Assembly: GCA_037157565.1 (NCBI GenBank)
Contig: JAZHRO010000013.1
Location: 116,078,001-116,142,000 of the forward strand
Length of the DNA stretch: 64,000 nucleotides
Direction of reading: 5' to 3'
Source: Thalassia testudinum
Lineage: Eukaryota > Streptophyta > Magnoliopsida > Alismatales > Hydrocharitaceae
Shown piece by piece: positions 55,940-64,000 of this stretch. Below the pieces are notes generated by a model. That model was given only the letters and a program-made list of their open reading frames with translations. It ran no database searches and had not been told where the DNA came from. Position 1 is the first letter of the stretch. Each line of letters starts with the position of its first letter. A program made the translations under genes and the position numbers.

Positions 55940-58900
55940 ATGGCTGTCGTCCAGGCTCAAATCAATGCTAACCATCGGCTTCAGCAACAACAAATCCACA
56001 CCATCATGCAAGCCATACAACGGTTACAGAACCCGCAAGAACAACCACCACCTTTCAATGACATACCAGGACAACCACCACTTGATTTACCACCATTTCA
56101 GAACCAGCCAAGACCCCTCCGTGATTTCTATAACCCTTCTGCCATTAGAGTCGAGCCACACCTTAGGATCCCCGAAGGGGGAGACGATTTTGAGCTAAAA
56201 CCTAATGTATTAAGTCTAATCCAGAGCCACTTTCATGGAAGCTCAAATGAAGACCCCTTTCAGCACCTAGAAGATCTCGACCGCATAGCAAGAACAGTAA
56301 AACCTAGGAACATTAGCCTTGACATTGTTCTAATCAAGATGTTCCCTTTCTCACTAAGAGACAAGGCTTCTCATTGGCTTAGAACCCTAGGTAGACCCAT
56401 CACCACCTGGGAGGAACTGAGGCATGCATTTTTAAAGAAATTCTTCCCCATAGGAAAGACCAATGCCCTCAGAAGAGCTATCACTACCTTCACACTCCAG
56501 GGTGGGGAACAATTTCATGAGGCGTGGGAAAGATTCAATGAACTTTTAAGGAAATGCCCACACCACGAAGTTCCAAGGTGGCAATTGGCCCAGATCTTCT
56601 ACCACGGTCTGGATAGCAACCTACAGAACTTCGTCGATGCCTCATGCGGGGGAAACTTCCTAAACAAAGACGAGGAGAGCGCGTTTGAGCTCTTTGAGTC
56701 TATGAGCGAGAATTCGCTCAACAATGCCTCCATGAACCAGTTTAACAGATCCAGTCAACCCCGTGGTGGGATTTATGAGGTGCAAGCAAATTCTGGAATG
56801 GTTGACATGGACATCATTGCCAAAAAGTTGGATCGAGTGGAATTGGTGGACAAGAAGATTGATGAGCTTCTAAACCAGACCAGGAACCCCTTGCAGACTT
56901 TCACCCTAGCAAAGGGAGCACATAATGTTGACCTGGTCCAACCCTTCACCCAACTAAACCTGGAACAACCCCCAACCATGTTCCAAGGAGGGACCTTTGC
57001 TCCCTCGACCCTTGATTACTCCCTTCCTTCTTCATCAACATCGGCTATTCTAGAAGATGTGCAAGCCGTCCAAGGATATGCAAAACCTGACCCTTTCTCC
57101 AACACTTACAACACCGGCTGGCGTAATCACCCCAACTTTGGTTGGACAAACCAGAAACTACCGCAATTCCAAAACCAGCCCAAGCCAAACCAACAGCCAC
57201 ACTTGCCTCCCTATCAGCAAGGACCACCAGTTAGACCCCAATATAACCAAAATAGGGTGGCCCCTCCCCCACAAAACCAAATGGACACCCTAATAAAGAT
57301 GATGGCTGACATGAACCAAAAACATCAGGAAGAAATGGCCTTGGTAAAGGGACAGTTAAGCCAACTCTTGGACTGTAAACAGCAAGGATCTCTACCTTCC
57401 CAACCACAACCAAACCCGCGAAACATAATTAACAGAGGCCCCAATTCGCAAGGGTTCCAAGGCAACCCCGGGCAGGCTCATATGGTCCAACCGGCTCCAC
57501 AAACACCTCCTGGGTTTGGCGCCTCTTCATCATCTTCTCAAGGATCACCCCATGGCCCCAATGCCTCTGCGAATGCGGTGACCTTGAGAAGCGGCACCAA
57601 AACCCAGGATCCCAAATGGCCGACTCTCCCCGAGACTTTACCCGACTTAGAAGAAACACCAACCAAGGACCCAAACATGGAACCAATTCAGACACCCTAT
57701 CCTGAGGCCTTGGAAACAATCAAGAGAAAAAAGAATACTGTGGAAACTGAGGAGCTGATGGAAATTTTTAAACAAGTACAGATTAATATTCTGCTTCTAG
57801 AAGCTGTCAAACACATCCCCGCTTACGCCAAGTTCTTAAAGGATGCCTGTACACCCAAGCGTAAGCCGAGACCTCAAGCACCTAGGAAGGTTGTACTCTC
57901 TGAGCAAGCCAGTTCCGTGATATCAAGCAACCTTCCACTCAAACAAACTGACCCAGGAGCACCCCTGATTTCCTGCAACATCGGGGACATGACATTTGAT
58001 AGAGCGCTCCTGGACCTAGGTGCTTCTATCAACCTAATTCCCACAACCTTGTACCACCAATTTGGTTTTGGGGAGCTGGCACCAACCCCTGTCACCATCC
58101 AGCTGGCGGATAGATCAGTGAAAACCCCGAAGGGGGTTGTCGAGGACGTGATTGTACGGGTCAAGGACTTCTATTTCCCAGTCGACTTTTTGGTGCTCGA
58201 CATGGAAGTCCCTGAAAAATTACAGAACGCACCCATAATCTTAGGCAGACCTTTCTTAGCCACGGCTAAAGCAAACATCGATTGCGACACGGGATGTATG
58301 GAAATTGCCTTCGGAGACAGGAAAATGCAATTAGATATCTTCCGGGCAACAAAGTCTTTTGATTGTGATTACATTGAGGAACATGATCCCGTGGAAACTT
58401 TAATCGAGGAATGCCTTACCCTCAATTCTGTCTCAGACCACCAAACCCGTAGTTCTGACTCGTCACCATCATTACCTGTGGACCTCTGTAAGGCTGAGTA
58501 TCATCACATGACACCATTTGAAGAAATCGATGTTGATCAACTACCGCCCTTTCCATTCCCATCGACTGTGGTCCCACCCGCACCTGAACTTAAACCATTG
58601 CCCAAGAATCTCAAGTACGTCTTCTTGGGACCTGGCCAGACCTTCCCAGTGATTATTAATTCCCATCTAACCAAGGATCAGGAACTAAGGTTGACTGCAA
58701 CTCTTTCAGAACATCGGGCCGCCATTGGTTGGACCATCTCAGATCTAAGAGGAATTAGCCCCACCTATTGCACCCACAAGATTTACCTAGAAGACGGGGC
58801 CCGACCTTCCCGCCAGATGCAGAGACGGTTAAACCCTAACATGCGGGAGGTCGTTAAAAAAGAAATTATCAAGTGGCTCGACGCCGACATCATCTACCCT

Positions 58901-60301
58901 ATCTCTGATAGCCCCTGGGTGAGCCCCACTCAAGTGGTTCCAAAGAAGGCTGGGCTCACCGTTGTCACTAATGATCATGGCGAATCCATTCCCACCCGCA
59001 CCACCACCGCATGGCGGGTGTGTATTGATTATAGGAAGCTTAACGAAGCCACTAAGAAGGACCACTTCCCCTTGCCATTCATTGACCAAATCCTTGAAAG
59101 ATTGGCAGGGCAGAAGTATTTTTGCTTCCTGGATGGATATTCAGGATATAACCAAGTCGCAATTGCTCCGGAAGATCAGGAAAAGACCACATTCACTTGC
59201 CCGTATGGCACGTTTGCATTCCGTCGAATGCCGTTCGGGTTATGCAACGCACCCGCGACCTTCCAGCGTTGCATGCTAGCCATTTTTTCAGAAATGGTGG
59301 GTGAATACTTGGAGGTCTTTATGGATGATTTCTCTGTATTCGGGAATTCATTCGACCATTGTTTGAGCAACTTGGAGAAAATCCTGAAACGATGTATCGA
59401 GGTTAACTTGGTGTTAAGTTGGGAAAAGAGCCATTTTATGGTTCAAGAAGGAATTATCCTCGGACACATCGTTTCGCATAAGGGCATCGAGGTAGATCGA
59501 GCTAAGGTTGATTTAATTTCCAAACTTCCTCCACCTAGTTCGGTCCGACAGATTCGCTCTTTCCTAGGACATGTTGGCTTCTACCGAAGGTTCATCAAAG
59601 ACTTTTCCAAACTTTCCAAACCCTTGACCGACCTTCTAGCCAACGACGCCACTTTCCACATGTCTCCTGATTGCACCCAGGCTTATCATACCCTCCGGGA
59701 CTTAGTCTCCACCGCACCTGTACTTCAACCCCCAGACTGGTCCCAGGATTTTGAGATTATGTGTGACGCATCAGATTTTGCCATAGGCGCTGTCCTGGGA
59801 CAAAGGCAAGACAAGAAGCCCGTGGTGATCTACTACGCGAGCAAAACGTTGGACGAGGCCCAACGTAATTATACGGTCACAGAAAAAGAGTTGCTTGCTG
59901 TAGTCTTTGGACTGGAAAAATTCCGATCATACTTGCTGGGATCCCACGTGACTATCTACACCGACCATTCAGCCATCCGGCACCTGTTGGCCAAAAAGGA
60001 CGCAAAACCCAGGCTCATCAGATGGATCCTGCTTTTGCAGGAATTTGACCTGGAAATCCAAGACAAGGTCGGATCGAAAAATGTGGTGGCTGACCACCTG
60101 TCAAGACTTCATCCAGACCACATTGGACCCTCCCTACCTCTATCTGATACCTTCCCTGATGAACACATCCTAGCCGTGCAAGACAAGAAAATGCCATGGT
60201 ATGCTGACTATGTCAACTACCTGGTTATAGGACAAACCCCGCACAGCTGGTCTAGACAGCAACGGGACAGGTTCTTGGCTGAGGCCAAGCACTATTTCTG
60301 A
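55940..60301 (+). CDS. Element F gag-pol: Gag, protease, RT and RNase H
   Basis: A 1,453-codon frame. Gag core at about residues 89-255 (MFPFSLRDKASHWLRTL, KKFFPIGKTN, RKCPHHEVP, FYHGLD), Athila-type; no CCHC knuckle seen. A Pro/Gln/Asn-rich linker follows. Protease at about 675-800 with DLGAS at 692-696 (usual DTGAS or DSGAS). RT at about 973-1,155 with the first Asp at 1,065 and FMDD at 1,127-1,130. RNase H at about 1,270-1,392 with [36 protein letters not shown] and ADHLSR. The frame ends at TGA 60,299-60,301, where E has Trp, so this is a premature stop; the same frame then continues into integrase. The start is uncertain: an upstream ATG at 55,890 (MAEPRVDEAED) is in another frame and may be the original start separated by a one-base loss in the C run at 55,926-55,929. 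The product would copy and package the element RNA in the cytoplasm. Confidence 0.9.
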   Translation: MAVVQAQINANHRLQQQQIHTIMQAIQRLQNPQEQPPPFNDIPGQPPLDLPPFQNQPRPLRDFYNPSAIRVEPHLRIPEGGDDFELKPNVLSLIQSHFHGSSNEDPFQHLEDLDRIARTVKPRNISLDIVLIKMFPFSLRDKASHWLRTLGRPITTWEELRHAFLKKFFPIGKTNALRRAITTFTLQGGEQFHEAWERFNELLRKCPHHEVPRWQLAQIFYHGLDSNLQNFVDASCGGNFLNKDEESAFELFESMSENSLNNASMNQFNRSSQPRGGIYEVQANSGMVDMDIIAKKLDRVELVDKKIDELLNQTRNPLQTFTLAKGAHNVDLVQPFTQLNLEQPPTMFQGGTFAPSTLDYSLPSSSTSAILEDVQAVQGYAKPDPFSNTYNTGWRNHPNFGWTNQKLPQFQNQPKPNQQPHLPPYQQGPPVRPQYNQNRVAPPPQNQMDTLIKMMADMNQKHQEEMALVKGQLSQLLDCKQQGSLPSQPQPNPRNIINRGPNSQGFQGNPGQAHMVQPAPQTPPGFGASSSSSQGSPHGPNASANAVTLRSGTKTQDPKWPTLPETLPDLEETPTKDPNMEPIQTPYPEALETIKRKKNTVETEELMEIFKQVQINILLLEAVKHIPAYAKFLKDACTPKRKPRPQAPRKVVLSEQASSVISSNLPLKQTDPGAPLISCNIGDMTFDRALLDLGASINLIPTTLYHQFGFGELAPTPVTIQLADRSVKTPKGVVEDVIVRVKDFYFPVDFLVLDMEVPEKLQNAPIILGRPFLATAKANIDCDTGCMEIAFGDRKMQLDIFRATKSFDCDYIEEHDPVETLIEECLTLNSVSDHQTRSSDSSPSLPVDLCKAEYHHMTPFEEIDVDQLPPFPFPSTVVPPAPELKPLPKNLKYVFLGPGQTFPVIINSHLTKDQELRLTATLSEHRAAIGWTISDLRGISPTYCTHKIYLEDGARPSRQMQRRLNPNMREVVKKEIIKWLDADIIYPISDSPWVSPTQVVPKKAGLTVVTNDHGESIPTRTTTAWRVCIDYRKLNEATKKDHFPLPFIDQILERLAGQKYFCFLDGYSGYNQVAIAPEDQEKTTFTCPYGTFAFRRMPFGLCNAPATFQRCMLAIFSEMVGEYLEVFMDDFSVFGNSFDHCLSNLEKILKRCIEVNLVLSWEKSHFMVQEGIILGHIVSHKGIEVDRAKVDLISKLPPPSSVRQIRSFLGHVGFYRRFIKDFSKLSKPLTDLLANDATFHMSPDCTQAYHTLRDLVSTAPVLQPPDWSQDFEIMCDASDFAIGAVLGQRQDKKPVVIYYASKTLDEAQRNYTVTEKELLAVVFGLEKFRSYLLGSHVTIYTDHSAIRHLLAKKDAKPRLIRWILLLQEFDLEIQDKVGSKNVVADHLSRLHPDHIGPSLPLSDTFPDEHILAVQDKKMPWYADYVNYLVIGQTPHSWSRQQRDRFLAEAKHYF

Positions 60302-61475
60302 GATGATCCCATGCTGTTTCGCCTCTGCGCTGATCAGATCATCAGGAGGTGCCTCCCCGAAGACGAAGTTCAGAGTGTGCTTTCCTTTTGTCATGACCAA
60401 GCATGTGGCGGCCATTTCTCTGGCAAGAAAACAGCTGCAAAAGTTTTGCAGTCTGGATTTTATTGGCCGTCCCTATTCAAGGATGCACACATCTTTGCCA
60501 AGACTTGCTCACGATGCCAAACACTAGGGACAATGGCCAAAAAAAGATATGATGCCCCTTCAGCCCATTTTGATTGTCGAAATTTTCGACGTTTGGGGTA
60601 TCGATTTTATGGGCCCCTTTCCACCATCCAACGGCTTCGAGTATATCCTGGTCTCGGTAGACTATGTTTCCAAATGGATTGAAGCCGTCGCCACCCGACG
60701 ATGCGATCACAAGACGGTCATGGACTTTGTAAAGAAGAACATCTTTTCCCGGTTTGGAATACCCAAGGCCATGATCAGTGATGGTGGAAGCCATTTTATC
60801 CATTCCCAGTTCCGTGCCCTACTTAGAAAATACGGGGTAAACCACCGCATTGCCACCCCATATCATCCACAAACAAATGGGCAGACTGAGGTCTCAAACA
60901 GACAAATCAAGAACATTTTACAGAAGACTGTGAGACCTGACAGGAAAGACTGGTCCACACGACTTGATGATGCCCTGTGGGCATACAGGACCGCTTTTAA
61001 GACCCCGATAGGCATGTCACCTTACCGCTTGGTCTTTGGCAAAGCTTGCCATCTCCCTGTCGAATTGGAACACCGAGCTTACTGGGCTGTTAAGCAATGT
61101 AACATGGATCCCCAGTTAGCTGGTGCGCAAAGGACTCTTCAATTATCTGAGCTTGAAGAAATTCGTCGGGACGCCTTTGACAATAGTCGGCTATATAAGG
61201 AGAAAATGAAAGTCGTCCACGACCGACTCATTCATAGGAAAACCTTTGAGCCAAACCAACAAGTCTGGCTATTTGATGCACGCCTGAAACTCTTTCCAGG
61301 GAAACTTAGGTCCAAATGGACAGGACCATTTCGGGTGGTCAAGCCCTATTCCAATGGGGCAGTCGAAATCGCCGATCTTAATACCGGGCACACCTTTACA
61401 GTCAATGGTCAAAGATTGAAGCATTTCCTGGCCCAGGTACCCCCCAAGGAAAGTGTCACCCTTGTTGAGGGCTGA
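60302..61475 (+). pseudogene. Element F integrase (frameshifted)
   Basis: From 60,302 the gag-pol frame continues with the integrase zinc region (HDQACGGHF then CSRCQTLG). At a run of seven A (60,539-60,545) one extra base shifts the frame, and from 60,549 a 308-codon frame carries the DDE core: [29 protein letters not shown], then [15 protein letters not shown] and a GPY/F-like [12 protein letters not shown] near 61,300-61,340. It ends at TGA 61,473-61,475. The missing integrase continuity and the stop at 60,299 make this copy probably unable to move by itself, although both lesions are single-base. Confidence 0.88.
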
Positions 61476-62032
61476 CACCAGGCACCGCCCAGCTGGAGGC
61501 GTTAAACTCAGTGCTTCCTGGGAGGCAACCCAGCGGATTCAGACTGATCTGGTAGTTTACGTCACTCAGGTACTATCTTTTTGAACCCTTTTGCATCCAT
61601 GCATCTGCCAATGAGGACATTGTCCAACTTAAGCATGGGGGGGATGGTAAACTGCATAATCCTGAGCTTAATTAATCAGTCTGAATGAATAAATTAATTT
61701 ATTAAAAAAAAAATGAATTTAGGAAGAAAAACTTAGGCATTAGAAACTTGTCAATAGTGGGAAATAATACAAAAAGAACTTAAACACTTAGACTTTTCAG
61801 GCCTTCAGGCTTAATTAGCCCTGGTGTCCATTAAAATATGGATTTAGCGGCGAACCCTTGCAACTTTAAGCTATTCTAATCCACCTAATAAATAAGGTAA
61901 TAAGTATACGACTTATCAACTCACCCTCTAACTCAGGAAAACTTTGAGTCTAAGCATCTACACACATTTTTGCAGAGACTCACTTCTCGGAGATTTTGAC
62001 AGAAATTGGGTAGCTAATGAACTCTCTAGGGT

Positions 62033-62093
62033 GGTATGGCTGGCAAGTTGTCGTGGGTAACAGCCCATTGGCAGGTTGTCCAGAACCCAGCCA
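62033..62093 (+). repeat. 3'-region motif, element F copy 1
   Basis: GGTATGGCTGGCAAGTTG, then GTGGGTAACAGCCCATTGG, then GGTTGTCCAGAACCCAGCC. GGCTGG at the start can pair with CCAGCC at the end, and TGGGT with GCCCA inside, giving a branched fold. Confidence 0.85.
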
Positions 62094-62209
62094 CAGGCCA
62101 TTTCTTTTTCGTTGCCTCTGGGTACATTTGAGATTAGGGAAGCCACCTACGGAAAAAAAAAAAAAAAAAAAAAGAAGAAAAGAAAATAAACCACACTTCA
62201 CCGCACAAG

Positions 62210-62264
62210 TATGGCTGGCAAGTGATCGTGGGTAACAGCCCATTGGTCGGTTGTCCAGAGCCCA
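62210..62264 (+). repeat. 3'-region motif, element F copy 2
   Basis: TATGGCTGGCAAGTGATCG, then GGGTAACAGCCC, then GGTCGGTTGTCCAGAGCCCA (read in part). Preceded by CACACTTCACCGCACAAG, which also precedes the second copy in A and B. Confidence 0.85.
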
Positions 62265-62846
62265 TCTCAATAATTGCACAAAAAAGACCAAAACACCTAA
62301 GGACGAAGCGGGGAAGTAGTACAAGCCGGGGAGATATACACTGGAAAATCCTTGTGTTGACCCCAAGTAAAATGAATGTAGGGAGAAAGCTACCAGTCGA
62401 ACAAATACACCTTCAGGCAAAAATTTATTTTCTTTTCCGGACACCTAGAGGCGTAGAAACTCGAAGTCTGTCTCAATTACCGTTAAGTGAGTCTATCACA
62501 ACATTCACACCAAGATGCTTAGCACTTAGGGTTTTGATCGAGTTTTGGGTGGGTTGGGTAGCCGTAAAAAGTTACCAACCCACACTGAATTCTGAAAATT
62601 CTAAAAAGACATATATAGACATATACGTATACATATGTATAGTTATATATACAAAGCAAGGATTCGGGCGATTTGTATTTTGGAAGACACCCGGGCACTG
62701 GTTAGTCTTTGTAGATTAAGATCTTCGTATATTTCCTCTTATTGATGAGTAACGAAGTACCGAAGCAATTACTTCTTGAATTCCCCAAAGAAATAAAGGC
62801 TAGAATAAACCTTGCTAGGGACTATCAAGGAGTAAGCATGGGGGTA

Positions 62847-64000
62847 TGATAACACCACGCAAGGGGGTAGTAATTAGGTTGAATATGGCCCATCTTTAGA
62901 ATAAAAGGCACAACATAAAGTAGAATAGGAGCATTGCATGCATCAAGTACCAAGATTGCTTATAAACTGTATTAATGGCCATTTGTGTAAAGCATTTGTC
63001 AAAGCAGGCCTCAGATGAGCAATCGGACCGCACGGATGGATTCAGGACGACGAACGGAGTCTAACGAACTCAAGATCGGCCAAATCCGACATCCAGAGCT
63101 CCCACAATGGGCCCAAGAAATCCTGACCGTTGATCTGGAGATCAACGGCCTAGAACGCGCCACGTCGCCCCGCCCCCGCCGCTCGCACGCCCCCAAGACA
63201 GCCAAGGACGCATCTCGGCCGTTGATCTTCGATCGAACGGCCGAGATCCGCGCGCTCGCCCACGGTCGCCGCGACAAAGCACGGGCGTGGCGCAACGGTT
63301 AGCGCGCACGCCCGCGTCGCGGCGACGCGCGTTCGAATCGCTCGGAGCGGAAATCAATTGCGAGCGAAGGGCGCGGCAAAATTGAGCCGCGCGATCAGAA
63401 GCGAGCGACTAGATTGCGCCAAGCGGCGCGACGACAGCGCCCCACCTCCCACGCGCGCGCGCACGCCAGGCGGAAATGCGCGCGCGCACGCCAGGCGGAA
63501 ACGCGCGCGCGCACGCGCGCCCGAAGCGCGATCCTAGCGCAGGCGCGGGAGGATCTCAGCCGTCCGATCTTCAATCGGACGGCTCTCGTTCGACATCCAC
63601 GGATCGCGCCTGAAGAGAGAGAGGGGCGGGCGGCTGACCGGCGGCAGAAGGCCTTCACCGACGTATCTGGAAGCGGTTTTAGCGACGTTCTGGATGTCGC
63701 TAAAGCACATTCTTCTTTTAGGAAGCCCTTAACTCTATTTAAACCCCCTTCTACCACCATTCAAGGCATCCTCTCCCACTTGCAACTACTCCACTCCTCT
63801 CCTAGCTAGTCTTAGGCACTCTTGTAATCGCCGGAGACGACGAGCCGCCGACGGAGCCTCCTCCACCGCCGTGGCTGCCTCGTCGCTCTCCACTCTCTCT
63901 CTACCTCTCTCTCTCTCTTTTAAGCTTTCATTTACTTTTGTTGAAGCATGTATTTAATATTGTAAACCATGAACTATGAATGCATGTTTAATGAAATTAT
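62847..64000 (+). mobile_element. Element F 3' LTR, truncated by the window end
   Basis: Starts TGATAACACCACGC and follows the 5' LTR base by base to the edge, with about 19 differences and one single-base indel by eye, most of them in the 53,440-53,840 equivalent. A tRNA-like copy is at 63,284-63,350 and the TTTAGCGAC/GTCGCTAAA repeat at 63,678-63,704. Confidence 0.94.

Larger units (their letters stand above)
61476..62846 (+). other. Element F 3' region and polypurine tract
   Basis: Non-coding 1.37 kb; no env-like frame. In order: CTGGG/CCCAG hairpin (61,518-61,533), CAATGAGGACATTG-type block with G-run (61,609-61,647), ~60-nt motif copies at 62,033-62,093 and 62,210-62,264, an A run at 62,153-62,173 between them, the palindrome CTTGCTAGGGACTATCAAG (62,811-62,829) and the polypurine tract at 62,830-62,846. 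Most of this is shared with A, B and D. Confidence 0.85.
53252..64000 (+). mobile_element. Element F: young Athila-like retrotransposon with nearly intact gag-pol
   Basis: Plus strand, inserted into the pol gene of element E. 5' LTR 53,252-54,681, exact tRNA-Asp primer site, leader, gag-pol, integrase, a 1.4-kb non-coding 3' region and a 3' LTR from 62,847 that leaves the window about 280 bases before its expected end. The bases before the 5' LTR are CTGAC; the partner duplication is outside. The LTRs differ at about 19 positions in 1.15 kb by eye. No env-like frame is present. It shares leader and 3' blocks with the non-autonomous elements A, B and D. Confidence 0.93.

Noticed and set aside
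61476..62846. Env-like ORF of the kind some Athila elements carry
   Set aside because: No long frame, signal peptide or transmembrane frame between the integrase stop and the 3' LTR of F.

Overview
This is plant nuclear DNA, and almost all of it is transposable elements. The evidence is Athila-type Ty3/gypsy retrotransposons with tRNA-Asp-type primer sites, a plant CACTA (En/Spm) transposon with tnp2 and Transposase_24-type reading frames, an exon of a plant Shaker-type K+ channel, and a two-exon gene for a secreted cysteine-rich peptide. The species cannot be named from the sequence. There is no operon structure, CRISPR array or rRNA.

Left half (1-32,964): one old CACTA transposon on the minus strand, whose right terminal inverted repeat ends at 32,964 and whose left end lies outside the window. 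It has been cut apart by later insertions. Element C is a minus-strand retrotransposon of which the leader and 5' LTR (393-2,162) are visible. A solo LTR, called G, spans 3,703-21,074. G was split by element A (4,825-19,898, plus strand, duplication CCCTA on both sides), and A was split by element B (9,899-17,782, minus strand, duplication GCCAC on both sides). An unclassified 5.0-kb insertion (23,284-28,293) splits the tnp2-like pseudogene. A and B are non-autonomous: they carry LTRs, primer site, polypurine tract and one reading frame of unknown function, but no pol.

Middle (32,965-40,915): the only stretch with host-like sequence. It holds a well-formed two-exon secreted cysteine-rich peptide gene (33,226-33,653), a weaker and possibly degenerate relative (35,284-36,155), a degenerate tandem repeat (36,440-37,280) and a K+ channel pore-exon pseudogene (38,149-38,508).

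Right part (40,916-64,000): a second nest. Element D (minus, same non-autonomous group as A) is cut at 45,430 by element E (minus, Athila-like with decayed pol and a 3.1-kb LTR containing about 1 kb of AT microsatellite). E is cut at 53,252 by element F (plus, Athila-like, nearly intact gag-pol). The 3' LTR of F runs off the right edge. The F LTRs differ at only about 19 positions over roughly 1.15 kb by eye, so F is the youngest element.

The most interesting pattern is in non-coding sequence. Element F, which has gag-pol, and elements A, B and D, which do not, share a leader block, a duplicated ~60-nt motif in the 3' region, a second polypurine-like block, a hairpin directly before the polypurine tract with a paired base change, and a short inverted repeat just upstream of the TATA box. 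E lacks the duplicated motif. This suggests that an F-like element supplies proteins in trans to the A/B/D group and that these blocks are the cis signals. LTRs of two families also contain sense-oriented tRNA-like sequences with Pol III A/B-box-like motifs.
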